Positions 46,534 to 56,073 of a stretch of DNA of 64,000 bases are shown piece by piece. The stretch's first letter is position 1. The number at the start of each line of letters is the position of its first letter. The position numbers and the translations under genes are program-made. The notes beneath the pieces are model-generated. The model saw only the letters and a list, made by a program, of their open reading frames with translations. It made no database searches and had not been told where the DNA came from. The stretch is from assembly GCA_945919075.1 (NCBI GenBank), contig CAMEIX010000004.1:113807-177806 (forward strand), given 5' to 3'. This stretch comes from an uncultured Lachnospiraceae bacterium (GTDB lineage: Bacteria; Bacillota; Clostridia; Lachnospirales; Lachnospiraceae).

Positions 46534-47853
46534 ATGCAAAAGAAAAAACTTATGTCTCTTCTTGCCGTAACTGCAGTTTTAGTGGCATGCCTTTGCGGAT
46601 GCGGCAAAGAGAAAAATTCCATGGACTACAAAACCTTAAAAGAACTGCTTGATAACGGTCAGTATGATTCCGCCATTTCCATGATTAAGGAATACCGTGA
46701 TGCAGAGTATCTGGCAGAAAACCAAGACAAAATCAGTGATGAGGAAGAGGAACTGTTAGAAAAAATTGCAGGAACCTATACCCCAAATGTACTTTCAACC
46801 GAGGTTGATGGATATGGATATTATAAAGAAATTGTGGTAGACGACGACCTGACCCTGACCATTGATGACAATACCTATCCCTACAGATTAAAAAGCAACA
46901 GGGATTCCGTAACAGGTGAAACAGACTATTACCTGGAATATAAAAAAGATGCCGCGGATGGTGGCTCCTTTACAACAACCTTAAGCCTATATATGGATGA
47001 AAATGACTATGTATGGATAGACAACAGTTACATTCGTCGCACAGACCTTGAGGAAAATGCCAGAAAAAATATAAAAGAACTGGTGGGCGAGTATGTTTCC
47101 TATTACCCGGCTAAAAATCCCGATTTAAGAATCAATGATGATATGACCATGACTGTTGCCGGAACAAATTATCCCATTGAGTATGTATACAGCAACTCCA
47201 CCTATTATTATAGCGTGGTCGGATATGAAAGGTATCCCGGCATTAATTCCTCTTCCCTTTATTACGATAAAAATGACCTGAATTTCATAACCCTGTGGGA
47301 TTCCTATTACAGACCTGAGCAACTTTACTACGTGACCATCACGCCCGATAATCTGTATGATTATTTTGAATGGAGTGACTGGATTCCCCAGTTAGACACC
47401 AATGCCTTCAATGAACTATCCTCTATAGGTATTTGCAGATATTTAAAACTGAAGGATGAATATACCCAATATTATCATAAAGAGGCATCCACCCATGCCA
47501 TGGAATTTACCTACACGTTACAGAACTTTTATGATTTCTCGTTTACCTATGATGCCAACACAAATTCAGTTACCACACAATGCAGTGATGTTCCTGACTA
47601 TATCAGCGATCCTGCCACCAAGTTAAGTTCCTATATGGATAGCAAATCCCATTGGGAAGGAGACAATAATGTACTGGATTTCTATTACGTTCTGTCGGAA
47701 AGCAATTATGAGTCCGTTGACAGTCAGAAAGCCACCATTGAAGGTAACAAATATACTTTTAACACTTCCTACTACAATTATTATCACAATGATGGCTTTG
47801 CACTGACCCGCTCCAATACTACTCTGGCATTTATTAAGGATGATTTAAAATAA
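46534..47853 (+). CDS. Lipoprotein of unknown function
   Basis: 439 residues. Lipoprotein signal: KKKLMSLLAVTAVL followed by a Cys-rich VACLCGCG, with the lipobox LCG-C near residue 24-26. The mature part is rich in Tyr and Asp and seems to hold two repeated beta-rich units (DLTLTIDDNTYPYRL near residue 100 and DMTMTVAGTNYPIEYVYS near 205). I recognise no family. AGGAGG lies 8 nt before ATG 46534. It is monocistronic, followed by a terminator. Confidence 0.8.
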   Translation: MQKKKLMSLLAVTAVLVACLCGCGKEKNSMDYKTLKELLDNGQYDSAISMIKEYRDAEYLAENQDKISDEEEELLEKIAGTYTPNVLSTEVDGYGYYKEIVVDDDLTLTIDDNTYPYRLKSNRDSVTGETDYYLEYKKDAADGGSFTTTLSLYMDENDYVWIDNSYIRRTDLEENARKNIKELVGEYVSYYPAKNPDLRINDDMTMTVAGTNYPIEYVYSNSTYYYSVVGYERYPGINSSSLYYDKNDLNFITLWDSYYRPEQLYYVTITPDNLYDYFEWSDWIPQLDTNAFNELSSIGICRYLKLKDEYTQYYHKEASTHAMEFTYTLQNFYDFSFTYDANTNSVTTQCSDVPDYISDPATKLSSYMDSKSHWEGDNNVLDFYYVLSESNYESVDSQKATIEGNKYTFNTSYYNYYHNDGFALTRSNTTLAFIKDDLK

Positions 47854-47894
47854 ACGCAGATTGTTTGTACAGTTTTCATTAAAAATTGCCTATA

Positions 47895-47931
47895 AGAAAA
47901 CTCGTGTGAGAGAAATCCACACGAGTTTTCT
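47895..47931. terminator. Bidirectional terminator
   Basis: A 14-bp perfect stem (AGAAAACTCGTGTG / CACACGAGTTTTCT) with a 9-nt loop between converging genes; T-rich on each strand. Confidence 0.8.
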
Positions 47932-47944
47932 AAACTCTTATGTA

Positions 47945-50900
47945 TTACCAGCGCCACCACCACAAAATGCTCTTGGCCTTAATCTTAAATGTGACCTTTT
48001 TCATGCCACCATAATTATCTTTTCCCTTGATGGTGACGGTCGCAGTTCCTTTTGCAACATTATTCTGATAATTCACAATTTCAAACTGACTTGGATCCAC
48101 TACCTTTCCTTTTACTTTTACAACTATCTGTTTTGGGTCTGACTTATCCAGAATAATTGCATTACCGGTGTAAATCTGTGCCGGTATGGTAACAGATGCT
48201 CCTGAAATATCATAGGTTTTGATACAATACTCCCCACTCAGAGATGTACCCGTATAGTTTCCTTTTGGAATTGCAGTAACACAAATTATGGTTCCGGCAG
48301 GAATAATATCCGCCTTGTCTATTGTATCACCGGCTCTTCGAACGGTACCATTCTCCAAAATAGTATCTTCCTTGTACATATAAATCAAATCTTTCTCATA
48401 ATCCGTACCTGCTTTGAGTACTTTCCCATCTACATCTGTTATAGTAACCTTAGTTGTATAGACATTACCTTTATTCTGATACACTTTGTCTGTTGCTGTC
48501 AAAGTGAGTTTGCCAATGTCCTGTTTCACAATTTTATACGTCAGGAGTTCCCCATAATTACCGGCAAAGTTACCCTTTCCTTTAAGTATAAGCATGGGGA
48601 TTTTGTTTGGATTACTTCCATCATTCAGTGCATTATTATTCTTATACGTTACCGTATAATCTACACCTTCTCTAAGTGTTTGTATTTCACCGTTTTCTGT
48701 CTTAAATGTAACAGACAGCTTCGGTTTGGTGCCTCCTTTGGCATAGGGTACTTCATTTTCAACAATGGTTGCTTCAAATCGTCCCTCTGCATTGACCTCA
48801 ATATTAAATGCCTGAATACGGAATGTTCTCTTAAGAGTACCGATATAACCGTTTTTACCGGTAAAGATAACGGTTGCTGTTCCGGCATTTTGGTTTTTCT
48901 GCCACTGTACTGTATAATCCTTATCTTCTTCCAAAGTTCTTTCAACACCATCTAATTTCATGGTTAGAGAAAGTTCTGGTTTTTGATTATCTCCATTGTA
49001 TACAAAAGTCTGACTATTCAGTCCATTTACTTTCGCCTTGCTTATAGCCGTACCGGTAATTTGGAAGGCAATTCTTTTCACACCGCTGTATCCGGCCTCT
49101 TCTCTACCTTCAATGATGACGAAAGCCGTTCCAACCTTGTTATTATTACTATAACTTACTGTATAGTGAACATCCTTTGTCAGTACGGTCTTTCCATCCA
49201 TTACCGTAATCTCCGGTCGTACAATCCCATCCTGATTGGTCATTACATAGGACTGGTTCGGGATTCTTGCCACAGTAACCTTATTAATTGGTTTCAGTGA
49301 TGTACTATCTGTAGCGGCAGGAAGAACCGTCAGTTTTACGATTCTACTTCCGGTAAAATTCCCATTACCACTCAACTTCACATAATAACTACCTTCCTCT
49401 TTTACGGAATCCAGTTGGATATTTCCTGTTCCATCCGTACTTTCCTTATAATAGCTATATGTAAAGTCACTCTTATTCTTTAATTGTTTACCATTCCAGT
49501 ACAAAGTTGGAATCGGTTTCTGATCCTTCGCATTATATGTCACAGTAATACTCTCCGCAGCAAATAAAGGAGAACTGATATCGACCGGAAGAATGGTAAA
49601 TGTCTGCGTATCTTTTCCGGTATAATTACCTTTACCGGTCACTGTCAGAGTCGGCTGTTTTCCCGCTGCTGAAGAAGTGCTTGCTCCCACATTATTCTTA
49701 TAGGATATCGTGTAGTCCACCTGTTCCTGCAACAGAACCTTCCCGTCGTAAACCCGTATATCCGGTTTCACTGCACTGCCTGTATAATCATAACCTTCTT
49801 TACGAATACCTGCAATCCAGAGACCATTCGGGATCTTACCATCCTCAGGTGTATCCTCCATCAAGATATCGCCACGATCCACGACAGAAAAGGTAACCTT
49901 CTTCTCTCCCCCATAAGCTCCGATACCCTTTATGGTAAGTTCATACTCGCCGGTTTCTATAACATATTCTGCATAATATGCTTTGTAATCAATGTCTTCT
50001 CTAAGGACTTTGCCGTCGCAGGTAACAGTTACCTGTGGAACATGCTGCAACCCGTCATAGATAATGCCTTTCACTTTCACATCTGCTTCTGATAAATCAG
50101 TTCGTCTCATACTCACGCAGAAAATATGGGGCTCTGCAAAACTTTCCCTCATCGAAATTTCTACATGCAGGCTTCCATCGCTTCCGGAAACAGCCTGCCC
50201 TATATAAAGCAGATTATCCGCATCCAGCACATTTTCAGCATTTCTGGATTTTACTGCGTACACGTTGTAGATTTCATCTGCCAGTAAATTTGCAAAGTCC
50301 ACTGTCCGCGTGTCGGAATCTATCACATTCTGCACACTATTCTGTGCATCTGACGTTTCCGATAAAACAGAACCTTCAATCGTTTCCGCCTCTAATACTG
50401 AAGTTCCACCGGTTCCTGCCAATTTCTTCATCACTGACTTATCCCCAAATAAGTACCACTTCTCTGCTTTTCCTGAAGCTTTCCATGAATACAAACTACC
50501 TTTTGCATCAGATGCGACCATGAAACGATATGCTAAATAATTTGATGCATAAGCACTGCTGGCGATTAGTTTCATTTTCTCCGTCAGTTCTTCTCTCTGC
50601 GAACCTTCTTTTGAGGCAAACCATTCCCAGACAGTTCCATCTTCTTTTATAACAGCTAACCCTGTGTTTACTGTACTACCTGTTCCGTTATTGGAATAAA
50701 TAAGATTCGGATAAGGAATAAGTTTCCGTATATTACTTGCCTTAAGCTGTGGCGTATATTCATAAGAGCCGGCGTAAAATACCCCGCTGCTTTCTTCTCC
50801 CGAATAACTTCCCCACATGTACAGATCCTTAGTAAGGGTGGCAGAATTTCCCTTTACCGTGGCTGCACATAATCTGCCGTCAAATAAAAATTGAAATGTT

Positions 50901-52438
50901 AATACCTGCATATCAGCAAGTACCTGCGTGGGTGTATTGTTGGCACCAATACTATTGGATGTACCATTCCCCAATTGCCCTGCTTTATTACTGCCCCAAA
51001 GGTATAAATTTCCACTTTTAGTGAGTACTGCATACGTTCCTTGTTCCCCATATACCTCCACCACATTACTTACTCCATCGACAAGACTTAAGTCATGAGA
51101 ATCTGCAGATATTCTCTGATAAAGGTTTCCGTCTTGTGTAACAAAGAATTTAATGCTCGCACCCACTGCCACAACTTTCGAGAATCTTTCCTCCGGCAAT
51201 ATGTTTTCCTGCGGAATCAATATTTCTTCGTTTTTATCAGACACTGTACTTCCGTAATCGTACCCCCATGCCCATAAGGTTCCATCTTCTTTAATTGCAA
51301 AACAGTCCCGGTCTCCTATATAAACCTCTTTCACGCTATCCAGAATATGAACTGCCTCTTCTGGTGCTATACTAAGAGGCGGCTGAGTATCCCATCTAAA
51401 GTATTTCTTGCCTGCACGGCAATAATTATTATTTCCCCACAGCCAAAGTGCCCCCGTATTCTGAATAGCCGCACAAGTACCTTCATACATTGCAAATTTC
51501 TCTACCGCAGTAAGAAGTAAAACCGGAACCGCCACATACAAGGTTTCACTACTGTTGATCTGGTCACAATCATTATTTCCCCAGAGATATAACTTTCCAT
51601 CCAATGTAATGGCTGCACAATCACTATCCCTATTGCAGAAAAAGAATTGTTTTACTTTCGTATTATTTTCCGGAAATACTACTTCATAGGGTGTAAGTTG
51701 CTTACTCCCTATTAGTCCGTTCCCCAGTCTTCCACAGGAATCTGTTCCCCACATATACAGACTTCCGTCCTTCGTTAATGCGGCGCTTATGGTTCCCAAT
51801 GAATCAAACTGAAACTCCTTTACATTTTCCAGTATTCTAACCGGTTCATTCTGATACTCGGTAGTTCCTGTTCCAATCTGACCATTATGATTGCCACCCC
51901 ACATATATAAACTGCCATCTCTTGTGAGAGCCGCATAACTGACCCATTTGCTTCCATTGCCTGACGAGTATGCTACCGTATACACGTTGTCCACATATGA
52001 GGAGTCGGACAATTTCTGATAGGCATCAGGATTAATATGAACCGTTAGTAACCCTACTGTTTTTTCCGTGTCTTCCGGTAAATTTACCTCTACTGAATAT
52101 AACTCACCATCCTTCTGTATGTATAAGTTCTGCTTTCCTATGTTAAGATTAAGCCGGACCTGCCCTTTCGCATCTGTTACACCCTGACCGGTACTTCCGA
52201 TTACGGTTGCATTTTCTACGACATTCCCTTCGTTATCTTTTACCTGCACATTTCCTTCATACATGACATGTGGGCACTCTCCCCAACCGAAATGAGGGGA
52301 ATAGTCCAGAGAAAGATAAGCACCTATTTTATCGAACTCTAAGTCCACCAATTTCAGGGAACTTTTATAGCCCACAAACTTTGCCTCGACAGTTCCTTCC
52401 AGAAATGGGGAAAACTGATAGAAAAACAATTTTGGCAA
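47945..52438 (-). CDS. RCC1-repeat/Ig-like surface protein, downstream part after a frameshift
   Basis: A 1497-residue open frame without its own signal peptide or ribosome site. Residues about 150-560 contain six to eight RCC1-like repeats (DGSLYMWGTDSCGRLGNG, SGNLYLWGSNKAGQLGNGTS), forming a beta-propeller. From about residue 760 to the end run eight or so repeats of about 85 residues (KDYTVQWQKNQNAGTATVIF type; MBG/YDG-like). It ends KSILWWWRW with no LPXTG motif. The frame is open back to 52487 as SHKRNHNDTGYIFLQTSLPKLF, directly over the end of the upstream gene in another frame, so the two were one gene. Confidence 0.8.
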   Translation of the reverse strand: MPKLFFYQFSPFLEGTVEAKFVGYKSSLKLVDLEFDKIGAYLSLDYSPHFGWGECPHVMYEGNVQVKDNEGNVVENATVIGSTGQGVTDAKGQVRLNLNIGKQNLYIQKDGELYSVEVNLPEDTEKTVGLLTVHINPDAYQKLSDSSYVDNVYTVAYSSGNGSKWVSYAALTRDGSLYMWGGNHNGQIGTGTTEYQNEPVRILENVKEFQFDSLGTISAALTKDGSLYMWGTDSCGRLGNGLIGSKQLTPYEVVFPENNTKVKQFFFCNRDSDCAAITLDGKLYLWGNNDCDQINSSETLYVAVPVLLLTAVEKFAMYEGTCAAIQNTGALWLWGNNNYCRAGKKYFRWDTQPPLSIAPEEAVHILDSVKEVYIGDRDCFAIKEDGTLWAWGYDYGSTVSDKNEEILIPQENILPEERFSKVVAVGASIKFFVTQDGNLYQRISADSHDLSLVDGVSNVVEVYGEQGTYAVLTKSGNLYLWGSNKAGQLGNGTSNSIGANNTPTQVLADMQVLTFQFLFDGRLCAATVKGNSATLTKDLYMWGSYSGEESSGVFYAGSYEYTPQLKASNIRKLIPYPNLIYSNNGTGSTVNTGLAVIKEDGTVWEWFASKEGSQREELTEKMKLIASSAYASNYLAYRFMVASDAKGSLYSWKASGKAEKWYLFGDKSVMKKLAGTGGTSVLEAETIEGSVLSETSDAQNSVQNVIDSDTRTVDFANLLADEIYNVYAVKSRNAENVLDADNLLYIGQAVSGSDGSLHVEISMRESFAEPHIFCVSMRRTDLSEADVKVKGIIYDGLQHVPQVTVTCDGKVLREDIDYKAYYAEYVIETGEYELTIKGIGAYGGEKKVTFSVVDRGDILMEDTPEDGKIPNGLWIAGIRKEGYDYTGSAVKPDIRVYDGKVLLQEQVDYTISYKNNVGASTSSAAGKQPTLTVTGKGNYTGKDTQTFTILPVDISSPLFAAESITVTYNAKDQKPIPTLYWNGKQLKNKSDFTYSYYKESTDGTGNIQLDSVKEEGSYYVKLSGNGNFTGSRIVKLTVLPAATDSTSLKPINKVTVARIPNQSYVMTNQDGIVRPEITVMDGKTVLTKDVHYTVSYSNNNKVGTAFVIIEGREEAGYSGVKRIAFQITGTAISKAKVNGLNSQTFVYNGDNQKPELSLTMKLDGVERTLEEDKDYTVQWQKNQNAGTATVIFTGKNGYIGTLKRTFRIQAFNIEVNAEGRFEATIVENEVPYAKGGTKPKLSVTFKTENGEIQTLREGVDYTVTYKNNNALNDGSNPNKIPMLILKGKGNFAGNYGELLTYKIVKQDIGKLTLTATDKVYQNKGNVYTTKVTITDVDGKVLKAGTDYEKDLIYMYKEDTILENGTVRRAGDTIDKADIIPAGTIICVTAIPKGNYTGTSLSGEYCIKTYDISGASVTIPAQIYTGNAIILDKSDPKQIVVKVKGKVVDPSQFEIVNYQNNVAKGTATVTIKGKDNYGGMKKVTFKIKAKSILWWWRW

Positions 52439-54153
52439 AGATGTCTGCAGGAAGATGTATCCAGTATCGTTGTGGTTCCTTTTATGACTATTTGTAATCC
52501 ACCTTCTACCTTTGCGGAGATACTTAAGATCTTTTCATGTACAAATTTCACAGTTAAAGAAATCTCCAGTCCAGCCTTGAAAGTGACATTTCCTCCCTTA
52601 GTCAGAATAAGTTCCGGTGTGCGGGAAAGATTTTTCAGATTACCATCTTTGTCCCTGCTAAAACCTATGGTTCCTCTAAGCTGTGCCTCTTCATTTACCT
52701 TTCCTTCCACGGACAATACAAAACTAACTTTTCCCGTAAAAACAATTCCGGTTGTACCTATGGGGACATTTAATTCCCCCAGCGCAAAGTTTTTTTCTTT
52801 CTTAAGAACCTCTACATCTACCTTTACCTTTGCACCATAACTTACGGTAACCTCTGTGTTGCTGATATCATTTGTGCAGTCTCTGTAGACTTTGAGTGAA
52901 ATATTACCCTTAATATCACTAACTTTAAAGGTTCCTTCTCCTTCTTCATCCAGTTCCTTCTCATAGTCCGGTAATACCCAGGGAATATTCTCCCCCTCTG
53001 CCACAGAGTTTTCGGCATATGCAACATAATTACCATATTGAGCCGTCGTCTGAACAGTATTGGGGGCGCCATATTTAATAAAGGCGACGATCTCATCATA
53101 ATTAGGATCCACGCCAAAAACAGTAAGAACCTCTACTTCATCTGTTACCTCATTGGTTGTGGAAGAAACACAGGAAATAATCACATCACTATCGGAATAA
53201 TAGTACGCAAAGATGTCCCCCTGTTGTAAAGCCAGAAATTCCTTGCTGGGATTTTTTATCTTCCATATGAGATTCTCTTCATCCGCTTCCACAACTATGT
53301 TTTGATTACTATCCCCGCTACGGGGTATTACCTTTACCGAATCGCTGAAAACGAGGAAATTGTTAGTATCGTCAGCATCCAGGTTGAGAACCTGACTCCG
53401 GTTAAAATCATCTATTGTTTTTGAAAAGAACTCCTGCATTTTCTGTGTATATTCATCCGATTCATACACCTCGCTGCAAGGTCTTAAACTAACCGCATCA
53501 ACAAGAAAAGCTTTTATATTGTAATACGCAGGCAGCGTATCTGCTTCTATGTAAACTTCTGCTGTAGTATCCCCTGCTAATACTTCTACACTACCTGTAG
53601 CAAGTAACTTGGCACCACTTTCTTCGTAGATACCCACTACCAAAACGGCATCTTCCACTGTCTGAATGGAAACACTGGCCTTAGTTCCGTCCATCACAAC
53701 AGAATACACGCCACATCCTGTCTGTTGAACCTGTTTTACTTCCTCTTCCAAAATCACTTCCTGAAAAAGGCGTCCCACAGAGTTCTCCGCTTCCATAGAA
53801 ATATCTTCTGTTTCCAACTTCCCCTCTGCAGGTTCTTCCGTCTCCCCAGGCTCTTCACTTTCCACAGGCTCTTCACCTTCCACGGGTTCTTCACCTTCCA
53901 CGGGCTCTTCACCTTCCACGGGTTCTTCACCTTCCACAGGCTCTTCACCTTCCACGGGCTCTTCACTTTCCCTGGGCTCTTCACCTTCCACAGGCTCTTC
54001 AGGTTGCAAAGTCTGAGTGTCATATGCCATTACCATACTTTTCTGTATTATAGCTGCATATGCCGATAAATCTACACTGGTAAAAGCAACTAACACTACC
54101 AAAAGTGTGCTAAATACCCTTACGCCAATTCTCCTTGTGAAATGTTTACGCAT
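52354..54153 (-). CDS. Large surface protein, N-terminal part (signal peptide and Glu/Pro repeat), frameshifted
   Basis: 599 residues. Signal peptide (VRVFSTLLVVLVAFTSVDLSAYA, cleaved near AYA-A; quoted in full at 23 so read as about residues 12-34), then ten EEPVEG-type hexapeptides, then a beta-rich region. The last 40 residues after KGTTTILDT look out of frame (SSCRHLCQNCF). The downstream 1497-residue frame continues the protein. One missing base (or two extra) between 52357 and 52487 explains it. Joined, the protein would be about 2,060 residues and secreted. GAGGAGG lies upstream of ATG 54153. Confidence 0.78.
   Translation of the reverse strand: MRKHFTRRIGVRVFSTLLVVLVAFTSVDLSAYAAIIQKSMVMAYDTQTLQPEEPVEGEEPRESEEPVEGEEPVEGEEPVEGEEPVEGEEPVEGEEPVESEEPGETEEPAEGKLETEDISMEAENSVGRLFQEVILEEEVKQVQQTGCGVYSVVMDGTKASVSIQTVEDAVLVVGIYEESGAKLLATGSVEVLAGDTTAEVYIEADTLPAYYNIKAFLVDAVSLRPCSEVYESDEYTQKMQEFFSKTIDDFNRSQVLNLDADDTNNFLVFSDSVKVIPRSGDSNQNIVVEADEENLIWKIKNPSKEFLALQQGDIFAYYYSDSDVIISCVSSTTNEVTDEVEVLTVFGVDPNYDEIVAFIKYGAPNTVQTTAQYGNYVAYAENSVAEGENIPWVLPDYEKELDEEGEGTFKVSDIKGNISLKVYRDCTNDISNTEVTVSYGAKVKVDVEVLKKEKNFALGELNVPIGTTGIVFTGKVSFVLSVEGKVNEEAQLRGTIGFSRDKDGNLKNLSRTPELILTKGGNVTFKAGLEISLTVKFVHEKILSISAKVEGGLQIVIKGTTTILDTSSCRHLCQNCFSISFPHFWKELSRQSLWAIKVP
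53821..54000 (-). repeat. 18-bp tandem repeat encoding EEPVEG hexapeptides
   Basis: Ten units of 18 bp (180 bp) coding EEPVEG with variants EEPRES, EEPVES, EEPGET and EEPAEG. The middle units are nearly identical at DNA level, so copy number probably varies between strains without shifting frame. It makes an acidic, rod-like spacer right after the signal peptide region. Confidence 0.85.
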
Positions 54154-54311
54154 TTTGCCCCTCCTCTTTTGTTATAATGCCATGGATATATCGTACACAC
54201 ATCGTATACAATTTTCAATAACATGAACTCAAAAATAAAAGAAACTTGCAAAAATATAATTTTTTCTGCAAAAATTTACGAATAATATAGTGGAAACCTT
54301 ACATGTTTATA

Positions 54312-54381
54312 TGATATAATAATTTTATATTTTTCTTGTGTGGAAAGTCCGAATAAGGCATGACCCGAGGTGCTGCCTTAT
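54312..54381 (+). promoter_or_regulatory. Promoter and start-codon hairpin of the GGDEF operon
   Basis: TG-A-TATAAT (54312-54320) is an extended -10. Downstream, ATAAGGCA (54353-54360) and TGCCTTAT (54374-54381) form a perfect 8-bp stem; its 13-nt loop contains the GTG start at 54370. The region 54154-54311 between this and the divergent surface protein is AT-rich and holds nothing I recognise. Confidence 0.55.
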
Positions 54382-55191
54382 AATTTTGTACTGGGTACAA
54401 ACCATTATGTTATCAACTGTAAGACTATTACTGCTGATTCCGGGCAGAAAATGGTATATGGAACCTTACAATTAAACAAAAACACGAATTTGCTTTCCGA
54501 ATCTGCCTTTCGCCGTGCTTCCGATAAAGACCCCATGCTGGATATGTTAAACAAAAAGGCAATTATTTCCTATGCCAAGAACCGTTTAGAAAATGTCGTG
54601 GATGTTCCCACCTATCTGATTATTCTGGATTTGGATAATTTCAAAATGGTGAATGATACTTTCGGGCATATGTTTGGAGACGAAGTTCTGGTTACCTTTA
54701 CGGATATCATCAAAAAGGCTATCGGGAGACATGGCGTAGTCGGCCGTATAGGCGGTGATGAGATACTGATTGTCACAAAAGATATCTATGACAAAGCCAC
54801 TCTGCGTCCGTATCTGCGGGAGATTCGTACCAATATGGAGATGATGTATAAGGGAAAGTTAAACGGAATTTCTCTGACCTGCCAGACCTGTACGGATGAA
54901 TATATTTTTACCCAGATTGGTGAGGGATTCCGTCTGAATGAAATTCTCTGCAGTTACAATCACGGAAATGTCGGTTACCGCTGGACTTCCGATGGTGAGA
55001 AGCTTCGTGAGAAATTAACTGCCCGCAAAATTGAGTCGGTACTCTTCTATCGCCTGATGAAAAATGGGAAACCGGACGGGTTTATCATGTTTGCAAGACG
55101 CCATCAACGCCAGAAATGGTCTGAATATGAGGTTAGGTCACTGTCAATGGCGGCTAAGATCTTTGAACTTAGCATCGCAGACAGTCGTTAG
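54370..55191 (+). CDS. GGDEF-domain protein (probable diguanylate cyclase)
   Basis: 273 residues. Residues 1-45 look like the end of a PAS domain (GTNHYVINCKTITADSGQKM, VYGTLQLN). GGDEF domain follows about 55-190 with LDLDNFKMVNDTFGH and GRIGGDEILIV; the active-site loop is GGDEI, compatible with activity. The last 80 residues form an extra domain of unknown type. The GTG start has poor ribosome binding support, and the PAS part seems truncated, so an N-terminal deletion is possible. It leads the operon with the two genes that follow. Confidence 0.82.
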   Translation: MLPYNFVLGTNHYVINCKTITADSGQKMVYGTLQLNKNTNLLSESAFRRASDKDPMLDMLNKKAIISYAKNRLENVVDVPTYLIILDLDNFKMVNDTFGHMFGDEVLVTFTDIIKKAIGRHGVVGRIGGDEILIVTKDIYDKATLRPYLREIRTNMEMMYKGKLNGISLTCQTCTDEYIFTQIGEGFRLNEILCSYNHGNVGYRWTSDGEKLREKLTARKIESVLFYRLMKNGKPDGFIMFARRHQRQKWSEYEVRSLSMAAKIFELSIADSR

Positions 55192-55220
55192 TTTTGGTAT
55201 GGAATGAAGTGGAGAATCCT

Positions 55221-56054
55221 ATGAAAAAAGTTTTATTAATCGGTTGTTTAAATAAGACATTGGGTGGAATTAAGGACTGTTTAGAAGATGATTACCGGGT
55301 GCAGTTGTGCTCTGAGAAACTGGATTCGGTGAAGGATATGGTATGCCTGATAAAGCCGGATTTAATCATTGTCAGTCAGGTAGGTATGGTTGATGAAGAT
55401 GTCCCTATTTTTGAGCTGTTTGAAAAACGTTATTTAAGAACCCCTATTCTGGTTGTTGCATTAAAGGAACTGGAAAATCATTTCAGTTCTCTTCTGCTGA
55501 CAGACAGAAAAGTCATGATTGTTTATCGTCCCGTAACCAAGAGCAAGATCCTGGATACCTGCAATAAATTATTAAAGAATAATACAGCAGAGAGTTTGCC
55601 GGATGACGAAAACATATCCCGGTACATGAAGGATACACCACACGTAGAGGTTCGTAACCATGATTCAGAAGACAACATCTGGAAACATATTCTGGTAGTG
55701 GATGACAACATGCTGATTTTACGGAATGTAAGAAGGCTCTTAGAGAAAAAGTATCAGGTTTCCATTGCAAAATCAGGAGAACAGGCCATTTCGTTAATGG
55801 AAAAAATAAAGATAGACCTGGTATTGTTAGATTATGAGATGCCGGGCTGGGATGGGAAGAAAACATTGGAGGCTATGCGCCAAAATCCCGATCTTGCAGA
55901 GATTCCGGTGGTTTTTCTGACGGGTATTTCAGAGCGGGATCATATTATGAAAGTTTTGCTGTTAAATCCTGCCGGTTATTTATTAAAACCAACTAATCAG
56001 GAAAAATTAATCGAAACAATCGAATCCGTGTTGCAGGGTTCACATACCAACTAA
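55221..56054 (+). CDS. Response regulator with two receiver-like domains
   Basis: 277 residues. The N-terminal 120 residues have a receiver-like fold without the acidic pocket (KKVLLIGCLNKTLGGI). The C-terminal receiver is complete: VVDDN, phosphoacceptor in LVLLDYEMPG, T in VFLTGIS, K in YLLKPTNQ. No output domain, so it probably relays phosphate or binds partners. ATG 55221 is preferred (GGAG 6 nt upstream). It sits between the GGDEF gene and the hybrid kinase. Confidence 0.88.
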   Translation: MKKVLLIGCLNKTLGGIKDCLEDDYRVQLCSEKLDSVKDMVCLIKPDLIIVSQVGMVDEDVPIFELFEKRYLRTPILVVALKELENHFSSLLLTDRKVMIVYRPVTKSKILDTCNKLLKNNTAESLPDDENISRYMKDTPHVEVRNHDSEDNIWKHILVVDDNMLILRNVRRLLEKKYQVSIAKSGEQAISLMEKIKIDLVLLDYEMPGWDGKKTLEAMRQNPDLAEIPVVFLTGISERDHIMKVLLLNPAGYLLKPTNQEKLIETIESVLQGSHTN

Positions 56055-56073
56055 AGTATACGAGGAATATAAA

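Noticed and set aside
53725..54069. Plus-strand frame with FTFHGL repeats
   Set aside because: It is the antisense of the EEPVEG tandem repeat; repetitive by reflection.
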